This document shows positions 45,154 to 53,278 of a stretch of 64,000 nucleotides of DNA, in pieces (position 1 is the first letter of the stretch; each line of letters begins with the position of its first letter). The stretch lies in assembly GCF_002370355.1 (NCBI RefSeq), contig NZ_AP017929.1, positions 1,364,001-1,428,000 of the forward strand, in the 5' to 3' direction. Both the position numbers and the translations under genes were made by a program. This DNA comes from Latilactobacillus sakei subsp. sakei DSM 20017 = JCM 1157 (GTDB lineage Bacteria; Bacillota; Bacilli; Lactobacillales; Lactobacillaceae). The notes below the pieces were generated by a model. It was not told where the DNA came from. It saw nothing but the letters and a program-made list of their open reading frames with translations, and made no database searches.

Positions 45154-45760
45154 AATTGAAAGTTTACTCTATGTCGCCGGCGATGAAGGCATTACACTGC
45201 AACACATCGCACGACTTATTATGTTAGATGAGGCTGCAGTACGACAGTTACTAACGAAATTAGCTGAACGTTATCAGGCGGATGAGCAATCTGGCCTTAG
45301 TTTGATTCAAGCGGCTGATTGTTATAAGTTAGTGACTAAGAAGGCTTATGCGGGCTTATTGAAGGCCTATTTTGATGGTCCTGTTTCGACGAGTATTAGC
45401 CAAGCGGCACTTGAAGTATTGGCGATCATCGTTTATCGGCAACCACTAACGCGAATTGAAATTGACGAAGTGCGCGGTGTGCAAAGTAGTGGGGCAATTC
45501 AAACGCTACTTGCCAGACAATTAATCGTTGAAAAAGGGCGTAAAGATGCACCTGGTCGGCCGATTTTATATGGGACGAGCGATTATTTCTTAGATTACTT
45601 TGGCTTAGGCTCGTTAAAAGAATTACCAGAACTAGAACAAATGACATTAACGGACGATACGACAGAATCGGATAATGATTCCGCTGATTTATATTATCGT
45701 CAGTTTGAACAGACATTAAATGAAACGGGACCAGAGACGGCCCCTAAAGGAGAACAATAA
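45137..45760 (+). CDS. scpB: Segregation and condensation protein ScpB
   Basis: A 207-residue partner of ScpA. Two winged helices fill residues about 5-165, with LAEIESLLYVAGDEG at the start and IVYRQPLTRIEIDEVRGV (about 97-114) in the second. The tail (about 165-207) is acidic and disordered. ATG 45137 has AAAGAAGG 8 bases before it, inside scpA, so the two are co-translated. The stop is 2 bases before rluB. Confidence 0.95.
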   Translation: MNHLAEIESLLYVAGDEGITLQHIARLIMLDEAAVRQLLTKLAERYQADEQSGLSLIQAADCYKLVTKKAYAGLLKAYFDGPVSTSISQAALEVLAIIVYRQPLTRIEIDEVRGVQSSGAIQTLLARQLIVEKGRKDAPGRPILYGTSDYFLDYFGLGSLKELPELEQMTLTDDTTESDNDSADLYYRQFEQTLNETGPETAPKGEQ

Positions 45761-45762
45761 CT

Positions 45763-46533
45763 ATGGAACGACTACAAAAAGTCATCGCAAATGCGGGCGT
45801 TGCCTCACGACGGAAGGCTGAAACGCTAATTGCGACTGGTCACGTTACTTTAAACGGTAAAGTGGTTAAGGAAATGGGGATTAAGGTTGATAGTACTTCT
45901 GCTCATATCGAAGTGGATGGTGTGCCATTAACGCGTGAAAAAAAGGTTTATTATGCCCTTTATAAACCGCGCCAAGTGATTTCAGCTGTCACGGATGATA
46001 AAAAGCGCCGCGTGGTAACAGAATACCTTGAAGATATTCAAGAACGTGTTTACCCAATTGGACGTCTTGATTACGATACATCAGGTTTATTACTATTAAC
46101 CAATGACGGCGACTTTGCCAACATGATGATGCATCCAAAATACAAGGTTGATAAAACCTATGTTGCGAAAGTATCAGGTTTACCAACTGCAGAAATGCTC
46201 CGTCAATTACGGAAGGGAATCATGCTTGAAAAACGTAAGACGGCCCCTGCTAAAGTGAAAATCATTTCAACGGATCGTCGTAAAAATACGGCTATTTTAA
46301 GTATTACGATTCATGAAGGGATGAACCATCAAGTTAAGAACATGTTAGCTGCTGTTGGCTTACCCGTTTCTAAGTTAAAACGGGAAACATACGGCTTCTT
46401 AACGTTAGATGGTTTAGTTTCTGGCGAATACCGTGCTTTGAAACCAATCGAAGTCGCAGAATTCAAAAAGATCGCTGAATTAAATGAAAAACCAAAGCAT
46501 AAAAACAGACCAAAATTGTCACGACATGACTAA
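45763..46533 (+). CDS. rluB: 23S rRNA pseudouridine synthase RluB
   Basis: A 256-residue enzyme with an N-terminal S4 RNA-binding domain (about residues 1-60, start RLQKVIANAGVASRRKAETLI) and a pseudouridine synthase domain with the catalytic aspartate in GRLDYDTSGLLLLTNDG (about 99-115). RluB members modify helix 89/93 region uridines of 23S rRNA. A basic tail follows (KHKNRPKL). AAAGGAG precedes the ATG. Genes scpA-scpB-rluB occur together in most Firmicutes. Confidence 0.94.
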   Translation: MERLQKVIANAGVASRRKAETLIATGHVTLNGKVVKEMGIKVDSTSAHIEVDGVPLTREKKVYYALYKPRQVISAVTDDKKRRVVTEYLEDIQERVYPIGRLDYDTSGLLLLTNDGDFANMMMHPKYKVDKTYVAKVSGLPTAEMLRQLRKGIMLEKRKTAPAKVKIISTDRRKNTAILSITIHEGMNHQVKNMLAAVGLPVSKLKRETYGFLTLDGLVSGEYRALKPIEVAEFKKIAELNEKPKHKNRPKLSRHD

Positions 46534-46537
46534 TTAG

Positions 46538-46566
46538 TTGCTTTTCGCACATTGGTTTGCTATGCT
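46538..46566 (+). promoter_or_regulatory. Promoter of the FMN riboswitch-ribU unit
   Basis: TTGCTT at 46538-46543 and TATGCT at 46561-46566, 17-base spacer, about 30 bases before the aptamer. Confidence 0.7.
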
Positions 46567-46593
46567 TATTGCGTAATAAAATATTTATAGTTC

Positions 46594-46722
46594 GTCTTCA
46601 GGGGCAGGGTGAAATTCCCGACCGGCGGTAAAAGTCCGCGACCTGCTGCAATGTTGATTCTTGTGGTGGCTGAACTGGTGTGATCCCAGTACCGATAGTG
46701 AAAGTCTAGATGGAAGAAGATA
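46594..46722 (+). ncRNA. FMN riboswitch (RFN element)
   Basis: The conserved RFN blocks are present in order: GGGGCAGGGTGAAATTCCCG, ACCGGCGGTAAAAGTCCGCG, the variable arm, then GAACTGGTGTGATCCCAGTA, CCGATAGTGAAAGTC and the closing GATGGAAGAAGA. This RNA binds FMN and lowers expression of the riboflavin transporter encoded below. A terminator hairpin with T run follows about 30 bases later. Confidence 0.97.
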
Positions 46723-46752
46723 GGGCTTATTTGAGTATGAACGTATTCAACT

Positions 46753-46790
46753 AAGGTCTGTTAATCACCCTGATTAGCAGGCCTTTTTAG
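46753..46790 (+). terminator. Riboswitch-controlled terminator
   Basis: AAGGTCTGTTAATCA pairs with TGATTAGCAGGCCTT (two G-U pairs) around CCC and is followed by Ts. It is the expression platform of the FMN riboswitch. Confidence 0.85.
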
Positions 46791-46826
46791 GTACAATCGA
46801 CTCAGCGGGTCCGCTGACGAAGGCAA

Positions 46827-46839
46827 CCTCATACGGAGG
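46827..46839 (+). promoter_or_regulatory. Small hairpin masking the ribU ribosome binding site
   Basis: CCTC (46827-46830) can pair with GAGG (46836-46839) within CGGAGGG. A CAGCGG-CCGCTG palindrome (46803-46816) lies just upstream. A translational role is a guess. Confidence 0.3.
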
Positions 46840-46848
46840 GTGTTTGCA

Positions 46849-47424
46849 ATGCGTGTTTCAAAAGTACGGACAATGGTGGGGGTCGCGATGTTAGGGGCGA
46901 TTTCATTTATTGTTATGTTTTTCGAGTTTCCAATTATTTTGGCGTTTCCATTTCTGAAAATTGATTTCAGTGATGTGATTGTCTTATTGGGAACATTTAT
47001 CTACGGACCAATCGGCGGAATCGGAGTCGCGGTAATTCGGTCGTTACTCCACTTCATCATGACCGGTGCCAGCTTACCTAGTTTGGTGGGCGATTTTGCC
47101 GGTGTGATGGCATCGATTTTTTATCTATTACCATTTTATTATCTCTTTAACCGTCAAAAGAGTGTGCTGTGGGGGCAAGTGATTGCCGGAACAGTCAGTT
47201 CAATCAGCATGACAATCGTGATGTGCTTAGCCAACTGGTTATTCATCTTACCGATGTATATTAAGCTATTGAACTTTAATTTAGGGATGTCGATGACTAA
47301 ATACGTCTTTATCGGACTAGTGCCCTTTAATTTGATTAAGGGTGCGTTGGTCACAGTCGTCTTTGCAGTCTTATATCTTAGAATTTTGCCATGGTTAAAA
47401 CAACATATGAAAACAGCAGTTTAG
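46849..47424 (+). CDS. ribU: Riboflavin ECF transporter substrate-binding subunit RibU
   Basis: A 191-residue membrane protein with six hydrophobic segments, the S component of an energy-coupling factor transporter for riboflavin. Typical features are the N-terminal AMLGAIS-type segment (VGVAMLGAISFIVMFFEF), the loop FLKIDFSDVIVLLGTFIYGPIGG (about residues 45-67) and the end GALVTVVFAVLYL. The FMN riboswitch upstream confirms the substrate. ATG 46849 has CGGAGGG 8 bases upstream. The ATPase and EcfT subunits are encoded elsewhere. Confidence 0.93.
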   Translation: MRVSKVRTMVGVAMLGAISFIVMFFEFPIILAFPFLKIDFSDVIVLLGTFIYGPIGGIGVAVIRSLLHFIMTGASLPSLVGDFAGVMASIFYLLPFYYLFNRQKSVLWGQVIAGTVSSISMTIVMCLANWLFILPMYIKLLNFNLGMSMTKYVFIGLVPFNLIKGALVTVVFAVLYLRILPWLKQHMKTAV

Positions 47425-47427
47425 TAT

Positions 47428-47461
47428 AAAAGCCTATCGCAAATAGCGATAGGCTTTTATT
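47428..47461. terminator. Bidirectional terminator between ribU and ferredoxin genes
   Basis: AAAAGCCTATCGC and GCGATAGGCTTTT form a perfect 13-base stem with a 5-base loop. Confidence 0.85.
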
Positions 47462-47499
47462 AGTTTAGCGACAAAACGTGTATTATTTAGCTGAATATG

Positions 47500-47730
47500 C
47501 TACGATGAAAATGGTTCCTCCTGACGGACGATTGCGCGGGTCGGACAAGCGGTATAAGCGGCTTTAAAAGCGATTAGCTCATGCGGATTTTCGATGGGGG
47601 TTTGGCCGGCATTATTGTCCGGTTTAAAAAAAGCAACACCTTCGTGATCATAGTCGAAGAGTTCAGGTGCTTTTAACTGGCATAACCCGCACGCAATACA
47701 CCGCTCAGGGATAACTTTACTATAGAGCAT
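47500..47730 (-). CDS. fer: Ferredoxin, single [4Fe-4S] type
   Basis: A 76-residue acidic electron carrier. The cluster ligands are CIACGLC (about residues 11-17, two of the three spaced cysteines in CxxCxxC) and the distal CPTRAI (about 62). Start and spacing match Bacillus Fer. I choose ATG 47730, since a GTG at 47739 has no room for an RBS, while AAAGTG lies 9 bases before the ATG. It is divergent from ypbB, the same neighbourhood as Bacillus fer-ypbB-recS. Confidence 0.88.
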   Translation of the reverse strand: MLYSKVIPERCIACGLCQLKAPELFDYDHEGVAFFKPDNNAGQTPIENPHELIAFKAAYTACPTRAIVRQEEPFSS

Positions 47731-47766
47731 TATTTTCACACTTTCTAGATTAGAGGAATTATTAAG

Positions 47767-48795
47767 ATGTTAACAGACTACTTACTCTGTTTATTTGCGA
47801 CGGAACCCCGTCGCTACCAAGCCATTTATTATACATTGGTCGGTAAGCGCACCACATCCAACTTGTACGCTGGTTTAGCGTATGGTTTATTAAAGTGGCT
47901 TCAGATTTATCCTAATCTAGAATTAGCCCAATTTCAAGCTGAATTAACACAACTACAAGAAAAAGGTTGGTTAATGGTTGAAGATCGGCAAGCTTGGTTG
48001 ACGCCGGCTGGTGCCGATCAAAAGGCTACATTAATGACGACTTTGGAGTGGCCAACGCATTATTACGGCCCAGAAATGGGCCATTTACAGCAGTTTCAAT
48101 GCCGCTTATTTTTGGCGATTCAAATTATGTCGGAATATAGTCACCATAACACACATTATTTTCCAATTGAAACTAGCATGCGTGATCGTGTGCAAGTTGT
48201 CAGTTGGTTTAAACAGCATAAACAAGATTCAGAGATGGTCACTCAGTTTAAACAAGAATTACAACAGATCTTAACGCAGTTAACACCTGTTCAGGCTGAT
48301 TTATTGGCGAATCGCTTGGTTGGTCACCAAATAATCGGACAGAGTCAACAGCAACTCGCACAAAAATTAACGATCGCACCACTGATCGTGACCATTCGGT
48401 TGTTAGATGCGCAAGCCCATTTTTTTGCCATCCTCAGCCAGCATACAACCGACTATCCGTTATTAGCGGGTTTATTGTCACCATTGGATGCCATCTTGAG
48501 TTTAAGTACGGCGCAAACGTGGACGTTATTGCAACAAGGACAATCCATTGAAACGATTAGCCAAAAACGGCGGGTTAAGTTAGGTACGATTAGGGAACAC
48601 ATTTTAGAAACAGCAATCTTGCAGCCGCAGTTTCCGTTTGAGCGGTTTATTAGTCCAGATTTAGAGACCGCTTTGGCTGCTTTGATGACTGAGATGCCGG
48701 ATTTAACATTTAATGCTGCGCATGAACAATTACCAACACTGGATTTTTTCAGTTATCGGTTATATCAAATTAAAACGAAGGTGGTGGCTGCATGA
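47767..48795 (+). CDS. ypbB: YpbB-like helicase-associated protein
   Basis: A 342-residue protein that accompanies a RecQ helicase. A C-terminal helix-turn-helix of the helicase-associated type is seen at about residues 255-285 (LQQGQSIETISQKRRVKLGTIREHI), as in the HTH_40/RQC-like end of RecQ proteins. The remainder is helical, rich in Gln and Leu. No catalytic motif is visible. The stop overlaps the ATG of the next gene by 4 bases (ATGA), so both are translated together. Function is not known; the pairing suggests that it adds the missing C-terminal part of the helicase. Confidence 0.82.
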   Translation: MLTDYLLCLFATEPRRYQAIYYTLVGKRTTSNLYAGLAYGLLKWLQIYPNLELAQFQAELTQLQEKGWLMVEDRQAWLTPAGADQKATLMTTLEWPTHYYGPEMGHLQQFQCRLFLAIQIMSEYSHHNTHYFPIETSMRDRVQVVSWFKQHKQDSEMVTQFKQELQQILTQLTPVQADLLANRLVGHQIIGQSQQQLAQKLTIAPLIVTIRLLDAQAHFFAILSQHTTDYPLLAGLLSPLDAILSLSTAQTWTLLQQGQSIETISQKRRVKLGTIREHILETAILQPQFPFERFISPDLETALAALMTEMPDLTFNAAHEQLPTLDFFSYRLYQIKTKVVAA

Positions 48796-50237
48796 CTTCT
48801 GAACAACTCATTTATGACCAGTTAGCGCAGCACTTTGGCTATTCAACCTTTAAACCGGGCCAGTTAGCGGTTATTCAGTCGGTACTTGCTGGGCAGGAGA
48901 CATTAGCCGTTTTACCAACTGGGACTGGGAAGTCGCTGTGTTATCAATTACCGGCCTATATCTTGGGGCATACGACTGTGATTGTCTCGCCACTAATCGC
49001 ATTAATGCAAGATCAGGTCGCCCAATTGAATTACCAAGGGGAAAAGCGAGCTGTCGCCATTAATTCTAATTTAGTGCCTCAGCAAAAATACCAGTTGTTG
49101 ACGCATTTAGCGGACTACCGCTTTATTTTTATGGCACCGGAGACTATCAGTCAACCGGAAGTGATTCAAGCGCTCCAACGTTGCCAAATTGATTTATTTG
49201 TGGTTGATGAGGCCCATTGTATTTCACAATGGGGGATTGATTTTAGACCGGACTATTTAGTTTTAGCAACCATCAAGGCCCAATTGCGGCCAACCGCAAC
49301 ATTGGCTTTGACGGCAACTGCCAATGATCGTGTACGCCAAGATATTTTGAATAAGTTGGCGTTAAAAAACGCGGCCCAAATCATGACCTCTGTTGATCGC
49401 CCCAATATCTATTTGGGCGTGAGCCAACAACCTGATGAACAAGCAAAGAATCAATTTTTAGCCAGCTTAGTGCAAAAAAGCCAAGGTCCCGGGATTATTT
49501 ATTTTTCAAGTCGGCAAAAGACGATGGAGATTGCGGCCTTTTTGCAGCAAGAAACTGATCTGAAGATTGCGTATTACCACGCGGCGTTATCAACCCAGGA
49601 GCGGTATTTGATTCAACAACAATTTATGCAAGGACAACTTGATTTGATTTGTACAACCAATGCTTTTGGGATGGGGATTAATAAGGCGGATATTCGCTAT
49701 GTGATTCATTATCACCTGCCACAAAACATCGAAAGTTACTTGCAAGAAATCGGACGGGCAGGTCGAGATGGGCAACCAGCCTATGCTTTAGTCCTAACAA
49801 CTCCGCAAGATTTATATTTACAACAATCACTCGTTTCATTTGGAATTCCGGAACCAGGCCTCATTCGGCGCTATTATCAGGAACCGCAATTATTTAAACA
49901 AAGTCAAGGCAATGAATTTGAACTACTACGTCGCTACCAGCAACTGGGGATGACCGAAGAAGAGGTCATTAAGTTATTGGATAATCGTCAAACCGAAAAG
50001 CAGTTTTCACTACAAACGATGCTGGATTATTTGACCCTCAAGGGCTGTCGACGGCAATTTATTGTGAACTATTTTGACCAGGCACCAAAGACGATTGAAC
50101 ACAGCGAAACGTGTTGCGGGGAACAGGATTCGACCGACTTTTTAGCACAATTAGACTTAGAACAGGCTATTAATTATAAAACCGCTGAAACCGTTGTTCT
50201 GACTGGTTGGACGGGAATCTTGGACCAATTATTTTAG
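48792..50237 (+). CDS. recQ: ATP-dependent DNA helicase RecQ (RecS type)
   Basis: A 481-residue superfamily-2 helicase. Walker A is LPTGTGKSLCYQLPA (about residues 40-54), the DEAH box is VVDEAHCISQWGIDFRPDY (about 136-154), motif III is ALTATAN and motif VI is QEIGRAGRDGQPA. A partial RQC zinc region follows with CRRQF and CCGEQ. The HRDC domain of full RecQ is missing. The upstream overlapping ypbB may supply a DNA-contacting part. It is the short RecS-like form of Bacillus. Confidence 0.93.
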   Translation: MTSEQLIYDQLAQHFGYSTFKPGQLAVIQSVLAGQETLAVLPTGTGKSLCYQLPAYILGHTTVIVSPLIALMQDQVAQLNYQGEKRAVAINSNLVPQQKYQLLTHLADYRFIFMAPETISQPEVIQALQRCQIDLFVVDEAHCISQWGIDFRPDYLVLATIKAQLRPTATLALTATANDRVRQDILNKLALKNAAQIMTSVDRPNIYLGVSQQPDEQAKNQFLASLVQKSQGPGIIYFSSRQKTMEIAAFLQQETDLKIAYYHAALSTQERYLIQQQFMQGQLDLICTTNAFGMGINKADIRYVIHYHLPQNIESYLQEIGRAGRDGQPAYALVLTTPQDLYLQQSLVSFGIPEPGLIRRYYQEPQLFKQSQGNEFELLRRYQQLGMTEEEVIKLLDNRQTEKQFSLQTMLDYLTLKGCRRQFIVNYFDQAPKTIEHSETCCGEQDSTDFLAQLDLEQAINYKTAETVVLTGWTGILDQLF

Positions 50238-50266
50238 ATAAATTTAAAGTTTTTTAGAAAAGTCTG

Positions 50267-50275
50267 TGGTACAAT
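50267..50275 (+). promoter_or_regulatory. Extended -10 promoter of the LysM protein gene
   Basis: TGG before TACAAT (50270-50275) gives an extended -10 element; the -35 is weak. Confidence 0.5.
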
Positions 50276-50305
50276 ATCAAAGAATACCAATAGGGAGGGC
50301 CGTCA

Positions 50306-51013
50306 ATGCTCAAAGATGATAAGAAAAAACAAGATAATCCGACGGAAGAAAAACCCTGGGAAAGCCAGTTCGACGATGATCGGGATGACAAAGGAAATTT
50401 ATCCCGCGTCGCTGCCAAGAGTAAGGAAAAAGGAAATACATATTTTGCTATTATTCTAGCTGTATTATTAGTTTTAATGATCGCATTTCCAATTATCGCT
50501 TACACCGTTCATTCTAGTCGTGCGAACCGCCCCGGTTTAGAAGATTCTAAGATTGTCGTCAAAACCGCTGATAGCGAGAAGAGTAAGAGTAAATCAACTG
50601 CTAAAAAGGCTAAAGAAGCCAGTGAAAGCCAAGAAGCAGCTGAAAGTAAAGCAGCCAGTGAAAGTAAGGCGAAGGCTGATAGTGAGGCAGCTAGTGCTAA
50701 GTCTGCTAGCGAAAGTGCTAAAGCACAAGCAGCTAGTGAACAAGCAGCTAGTCAACAACAAGCTGCCGCTGATAGTGCTAGTCAACAAGCTGCTTCAGAA
50801 TCTGCTGCTAGTTCAAGTCAAAGTCAAGCTGAAGCGTCAAGCAGCTCATCTTCATCTGAAACAGCGGGTGGTACTTATACCCTTAAACAAGGTGAAGGCC
50901 TTTACCGTGCTGCTGCCAACAACGGCATGTCATTGAGTGAATTATTAGCATTGAATCCAGGATTAACAGCTAATTCAAGTGTTGCACCAGGAACCGCACT
51001 CAAGGTTAAATAA
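50306..51013 (+). CDS. LysM domain membrane protein (YpbE-like)
   Basis: A 235-residue cell-envelope protein. Residues 1-45 are charged and cytoplasmic, a single membrane helix follows at about 46-70, then a long Ser/Ala/Lys/Gln-rich spacer (about 80-185), and a C-terminal LysM domain (about 189-235, TYTLKQGEGLYRAAANNGM and LNPGLTANS). LysM binds the sugar backbone of peptidoglycan. The spacer uses repeated GCT-AGT-type codons. GGGAGGG precedes the ATG. Genomic position equals Bacillus ypbE, after the recQ gene and before cmk. Confidence 0.88.
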   Translation: MLKDDKKKQDNPTEEKPWESQFDDDRDDKGNLSRVAAKSKEKGNTYFAIILAVLLVLMIAFPIIAYTVHSSRANRPGLEDSKIVVKTADSEKSKSKSTAKKAKEASESQEAAESKAASESKAKADSEAASAKSASESAKAQAASEQAASQQQAAADSASQQAASESAASSSQSQAEASSSSSSSETAGGTYTLKQGEGLYRAAANNGMSLSELLALNPGLTANSSVAPGTALKVK

Positions 51014-51025
51014 TAATGCTAGACA

Positions 51026-51056
51026 GAAGGCCTGGGGATTCTCCCAGCCTTTTTTA
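51026..51056 (+). terminator. Terminator after the LysM gene
   Basis: AAGGCCTGGG and CCCAGCCTT pair around GATTCT-type loop, followed by six Ts. Confidence 0.75.
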
Positions 51057-51079
51057 ATGATTTTTTTAGGAGGATTTAC

Positions 51080-51739
51080 ATGCAAATTGCAATTGATGGA
51101 CCAGCATCGTCTGGTAAGAGTACCGTGGCTAAGATTGTTGCCACTAAGTTAGGGTTCGTTTATGTTGATACGGGAGCAATGTATCGCTCAGCAACCGTCT
51201 TGGCACAACAACTAGGCCTTGATTATGGTGATGAAGCCGGTTTGATGGCTGAATTAACTAAAGCTGATATTCAGTTCCAACCAGATGAAGCTGGTCAAAA
51301 AGTCTTCTTAAATGGTTTAGACATTACTTTAGCGATTCGGACACCAGAAATTACGAATAATGTCTCACAAGTTTCAGCATTACCAGCAGTTCGAACAGAA
51401 ATGGTTGATCGTCAACGCCAAATTGCTGAACAAGGGCAAGTTGTCATGGATGGTCGCGATATTGGCACGACTGTTTTACCAGATGCAAAAGTTAAGATTT
51501 TCATGGTGGCTAGTGCGAAAGAACGTGCTAAACGGCGTTATGCTGAAAATACGGCTAAAGGGATTATGACCCCATTAGCAACGTTACAAGCAGAAATCGA
51601 ATTACGTGATCAAAAAGACAGTACACGGGCAGTTTCACCACTTAGAAAAGCTGACGATGCAATCGAAATTGACACGACAAAGCTCTCAATTGATGACGTT
51701 GTTGCTGAAATTTTAACGATTGCGAAACAAAATATGTAA
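51080..51739 (+). CDS. cmk: Cytidylate kinase
   Basis: A 219-residue kinase that phosphorylates CMP and dCMP with ATP. The P-loop is IDGPASSGKST (about residues 4-14); YVDTGAMYRSAT and DGRDIGTTVLPDA are the further CMP-kinase signatures, and the LID region is RAKRRYAE. It is long (219), fitting the subgroup with an extra CMP-binding insert. AGGAGG precedes the ATG. It is 95 bases before the S1-protein gene, as in most Firmicutes. Confidence 0.96.
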   Translation: MQIAIDGPASSGKSTVAKIVATKLGFVYVDTGAMYRSATVLAQQLGLDYGDEAGLMAELTKADIQFQPDEAGQKVFLNGLDITLAIRTPEITNNVSQVSALPAVRTEMVDRQRQIAEQGQVVMDGRDIGTTVLPDAKVKIFMVASAKERAKRRYAENTAKGIMTPLATLQAEIELRDQKDSTRAVSPLRKADDAIEIDTTKLSIDDVVAEILTIAKQNM

Positions 51740-51833
51740 TTTTATGGGTTAATCAGATAAAAAAACTGGTAATCCATTGCCATATCAACTAAAATAAAAG
51801 ATGTATAGATAGTCGTTAAGGAGGATTTTAGCT

Positions 51834-53045
51834 ATGAATGATGCTAATTTGAATGACACCCAAAGCAGTGAAACAATGGCAGCTGCTTTAGATAGTGTCC
51901 ATGAAGTCAAAATTGGGGACGTTGTTAAGGGTGAAGTTTTAGTAATTGAAGACCGACAAGTCATTGTTGGTATTGAAGGAACTGGCGTTGAAGGCGTTGT
52001 TCCTCAAAAGGAATTATCAAGTCAACCAATTGAAACATTAACGGACGCTGTCAAAGTTGGTGATCAATTTGATTTAGTTGTTATTGCGACAATCGGTAAC
52101 GACAAGGAAAATGGTAGCTACTTATTATCTAAGCGCCGTTTAGAAGCCCGTAAAGTTTGGGCAGAAATCGAACAAAAATTTGAAAATAAAGAAACAATTA
52201 AAGCAACAGTTTTAAACGTTGTCAAAGGCGGCTTAGTTGTTGATGCTGGCGTACGTGGCTTTGTACCTGCTTCTATGCTTTCAGATCGTTTCGTTCGTGA
52301 TCTTAATAGCTTTAAGGGTCAAGAATTAGAATTACAAATCATTGAAATTGAACCAAGCGAAAACCGCTTAATCTTATCACGTAAAGCATTAGTAGAACAA
52401 GAACGTCAAGCACAACTTAAAGCCGTTTTTGAAAAACTATTGCCTGGTGATATTGTTGAAGGCGAAGTTGCACGTTTAACTAACTTCGGTGCCTTTGTTG
52501 ACTTAGGCGGCGTTGATGGTTTAGTTCACGTTTCAGAAATCTCATACGATCACATTAACCAACCTTCTGATGTATTAGAAGTTGGTCAAAACGTGAAAGT
52601 TAAGATTCTTAGCTTAGACCAAGAAAAAGGCCGGATTTCATTATCAATTAAAGATACACAACCTGGTCCTTGGGATGACATCGCTGAAAAAGCACCTGTC
52701 GGCAGCACATTAGAAGGGACTGTTAAACGTTTAACTACTTTTGGTGCGTTTGTTGAAGTCTTCCCTGGTGTTGAAGGTCTTGTGCACATTTCACAAATCT
52801 CACATCAACATATTGCAACACCAAACGATGTTTTAGAAGAAGGACAAACTGTTCAAGTGAAAGTCTTGTCAGTTGATCCTGAACAACAACGTTTAGGTTT
52901 ATCAATCAAAGCTTTACAAGAAAAACCAGCAGGTGCTAAGGATTCTGAACAGGAAGACGTTGCACCATCAGATTACGAAATGCCAGAAGAAGAAACTGGC
53001 TTTAGTATCGGTGATATGCTTGGTAAAGCATTAGACGAAAAATAG
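51834..53045 (+). CDS. rpsA: S1-domain protein (30S ribosomal protein S1 homologue, YpfD)
   Basis: A 403-residue protein with four S1 RNA-binding domains at about residues 24-95, 112-180, 197-265 and 280-352. The last two are closest to each other (TNFGAFVDLGGVDGLVHVSEIS and TTFGAFVEVFPGVEGLVHISQIS, shown in parts). E. coli S1 has six domains; four is the Firmicute YpfD form. The C-terminal 50 residues are acidic. AAGGAGG precedes the ATG. It is probably needed for efficient translation initiation on weak sites. Confidence 0.93.
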   Translation: MNDANLNDTQSSETMAAALDSVHEVKIGDVVKGEVLVIEDRQVIVGIEGTGVEGVVPQKELSSQPIETLTDAVKVGDQFDLVVIATIGNDKENGSYLLSKRRLEARKVWAEIEQKFENKETIKATVLNVVKGGLVVDAGVRGFVPASMLSDRFVRDLNSFKGQELELQIIEIEPSENRLILSRKALVEQERQAQLKAVFEKLLPGDIVEGEVARLTNFGAFVDLGGVDGLVHVSEISYDHINQPSDVLEVGQNVKVKILSLDQEKGRISLSIKDTQPGPWDDIAEKAPVGSTLEGTVKRLTTFGAFVEVFPGVEGLVHISQISHQHIATPNDVLEEGQTVQVKVLSVDPEQQRLGLSIKALQEKPAGAKDSEQEDVAPSDYEMPEEETGFSIGDMLGKALDEK

Positions 53046-53083
53046 TTTGTAAAATCGTATTGAATGCTTAATAGGCTTAAGGT

Positions 53084-53126
53084 AGGGTCTGGGACGAAAC
53101 TAGGTTTTTGTCCCAGACCCTTTCCT
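53084..53126 (+). terminator. Terminator-like palindrome with GTCTGGGAC core
   Basis: AGGGTCTGGGAC (53084-53095) and GTCCCAGACCCT (53110-53121) are perfect arms. Such GTCTGGGAC palindromes recur between genes in Lactobacillales; here it closes the S1 gene. Confidence 0.7.
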
Positions 53127-53151
53127 GATAGTCGCTAAATAGACTAATCGC

Positions 53152-53249
53152 GGGACAAGGGGTCGCTTTGCTTAAAGCACTTTTTGTCCTTGTGTTATTT
53201 TACGGTCTTTTTTCGCAATAACGTGCTTGTCGTCAATTGATGGACAAGG
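53152..53249 (+). promoter_or_regulatory. Structured leader before der
   Basis: Four mutually complementary segments are seen: GGGACAAGG (53152-53160), TTGTCCTTG (53184-53192), CTTGTC (53226-53231) and GGACAAGG (53242-53249). They permit alternative folds (1:2 with 3:4, or 2:4). A GCTTT-AAAGC stem lies inside the first. Regulation is unproven. Confidence 0.35.
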
Positions 53250-53278
53250 TAAACTGAACAATGAAGGGAATGAATACA

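Noticed and set aside
50553-50936. 127-codon plus-strand frame in the LysM gene
   Set aside because: It is produced by the repetitive Ser/Ala codons of the LysM protein spacer in a shifted frame; the product is a low-complexity Lys/Leu/Val polymer without an RBS.
53122-53278. T-box riboswitch before der
   Set aside because: No T-box core sequence and no specifier loop could be found; der is not an amino-acid gene. Only the alternative-pairing leader remains.
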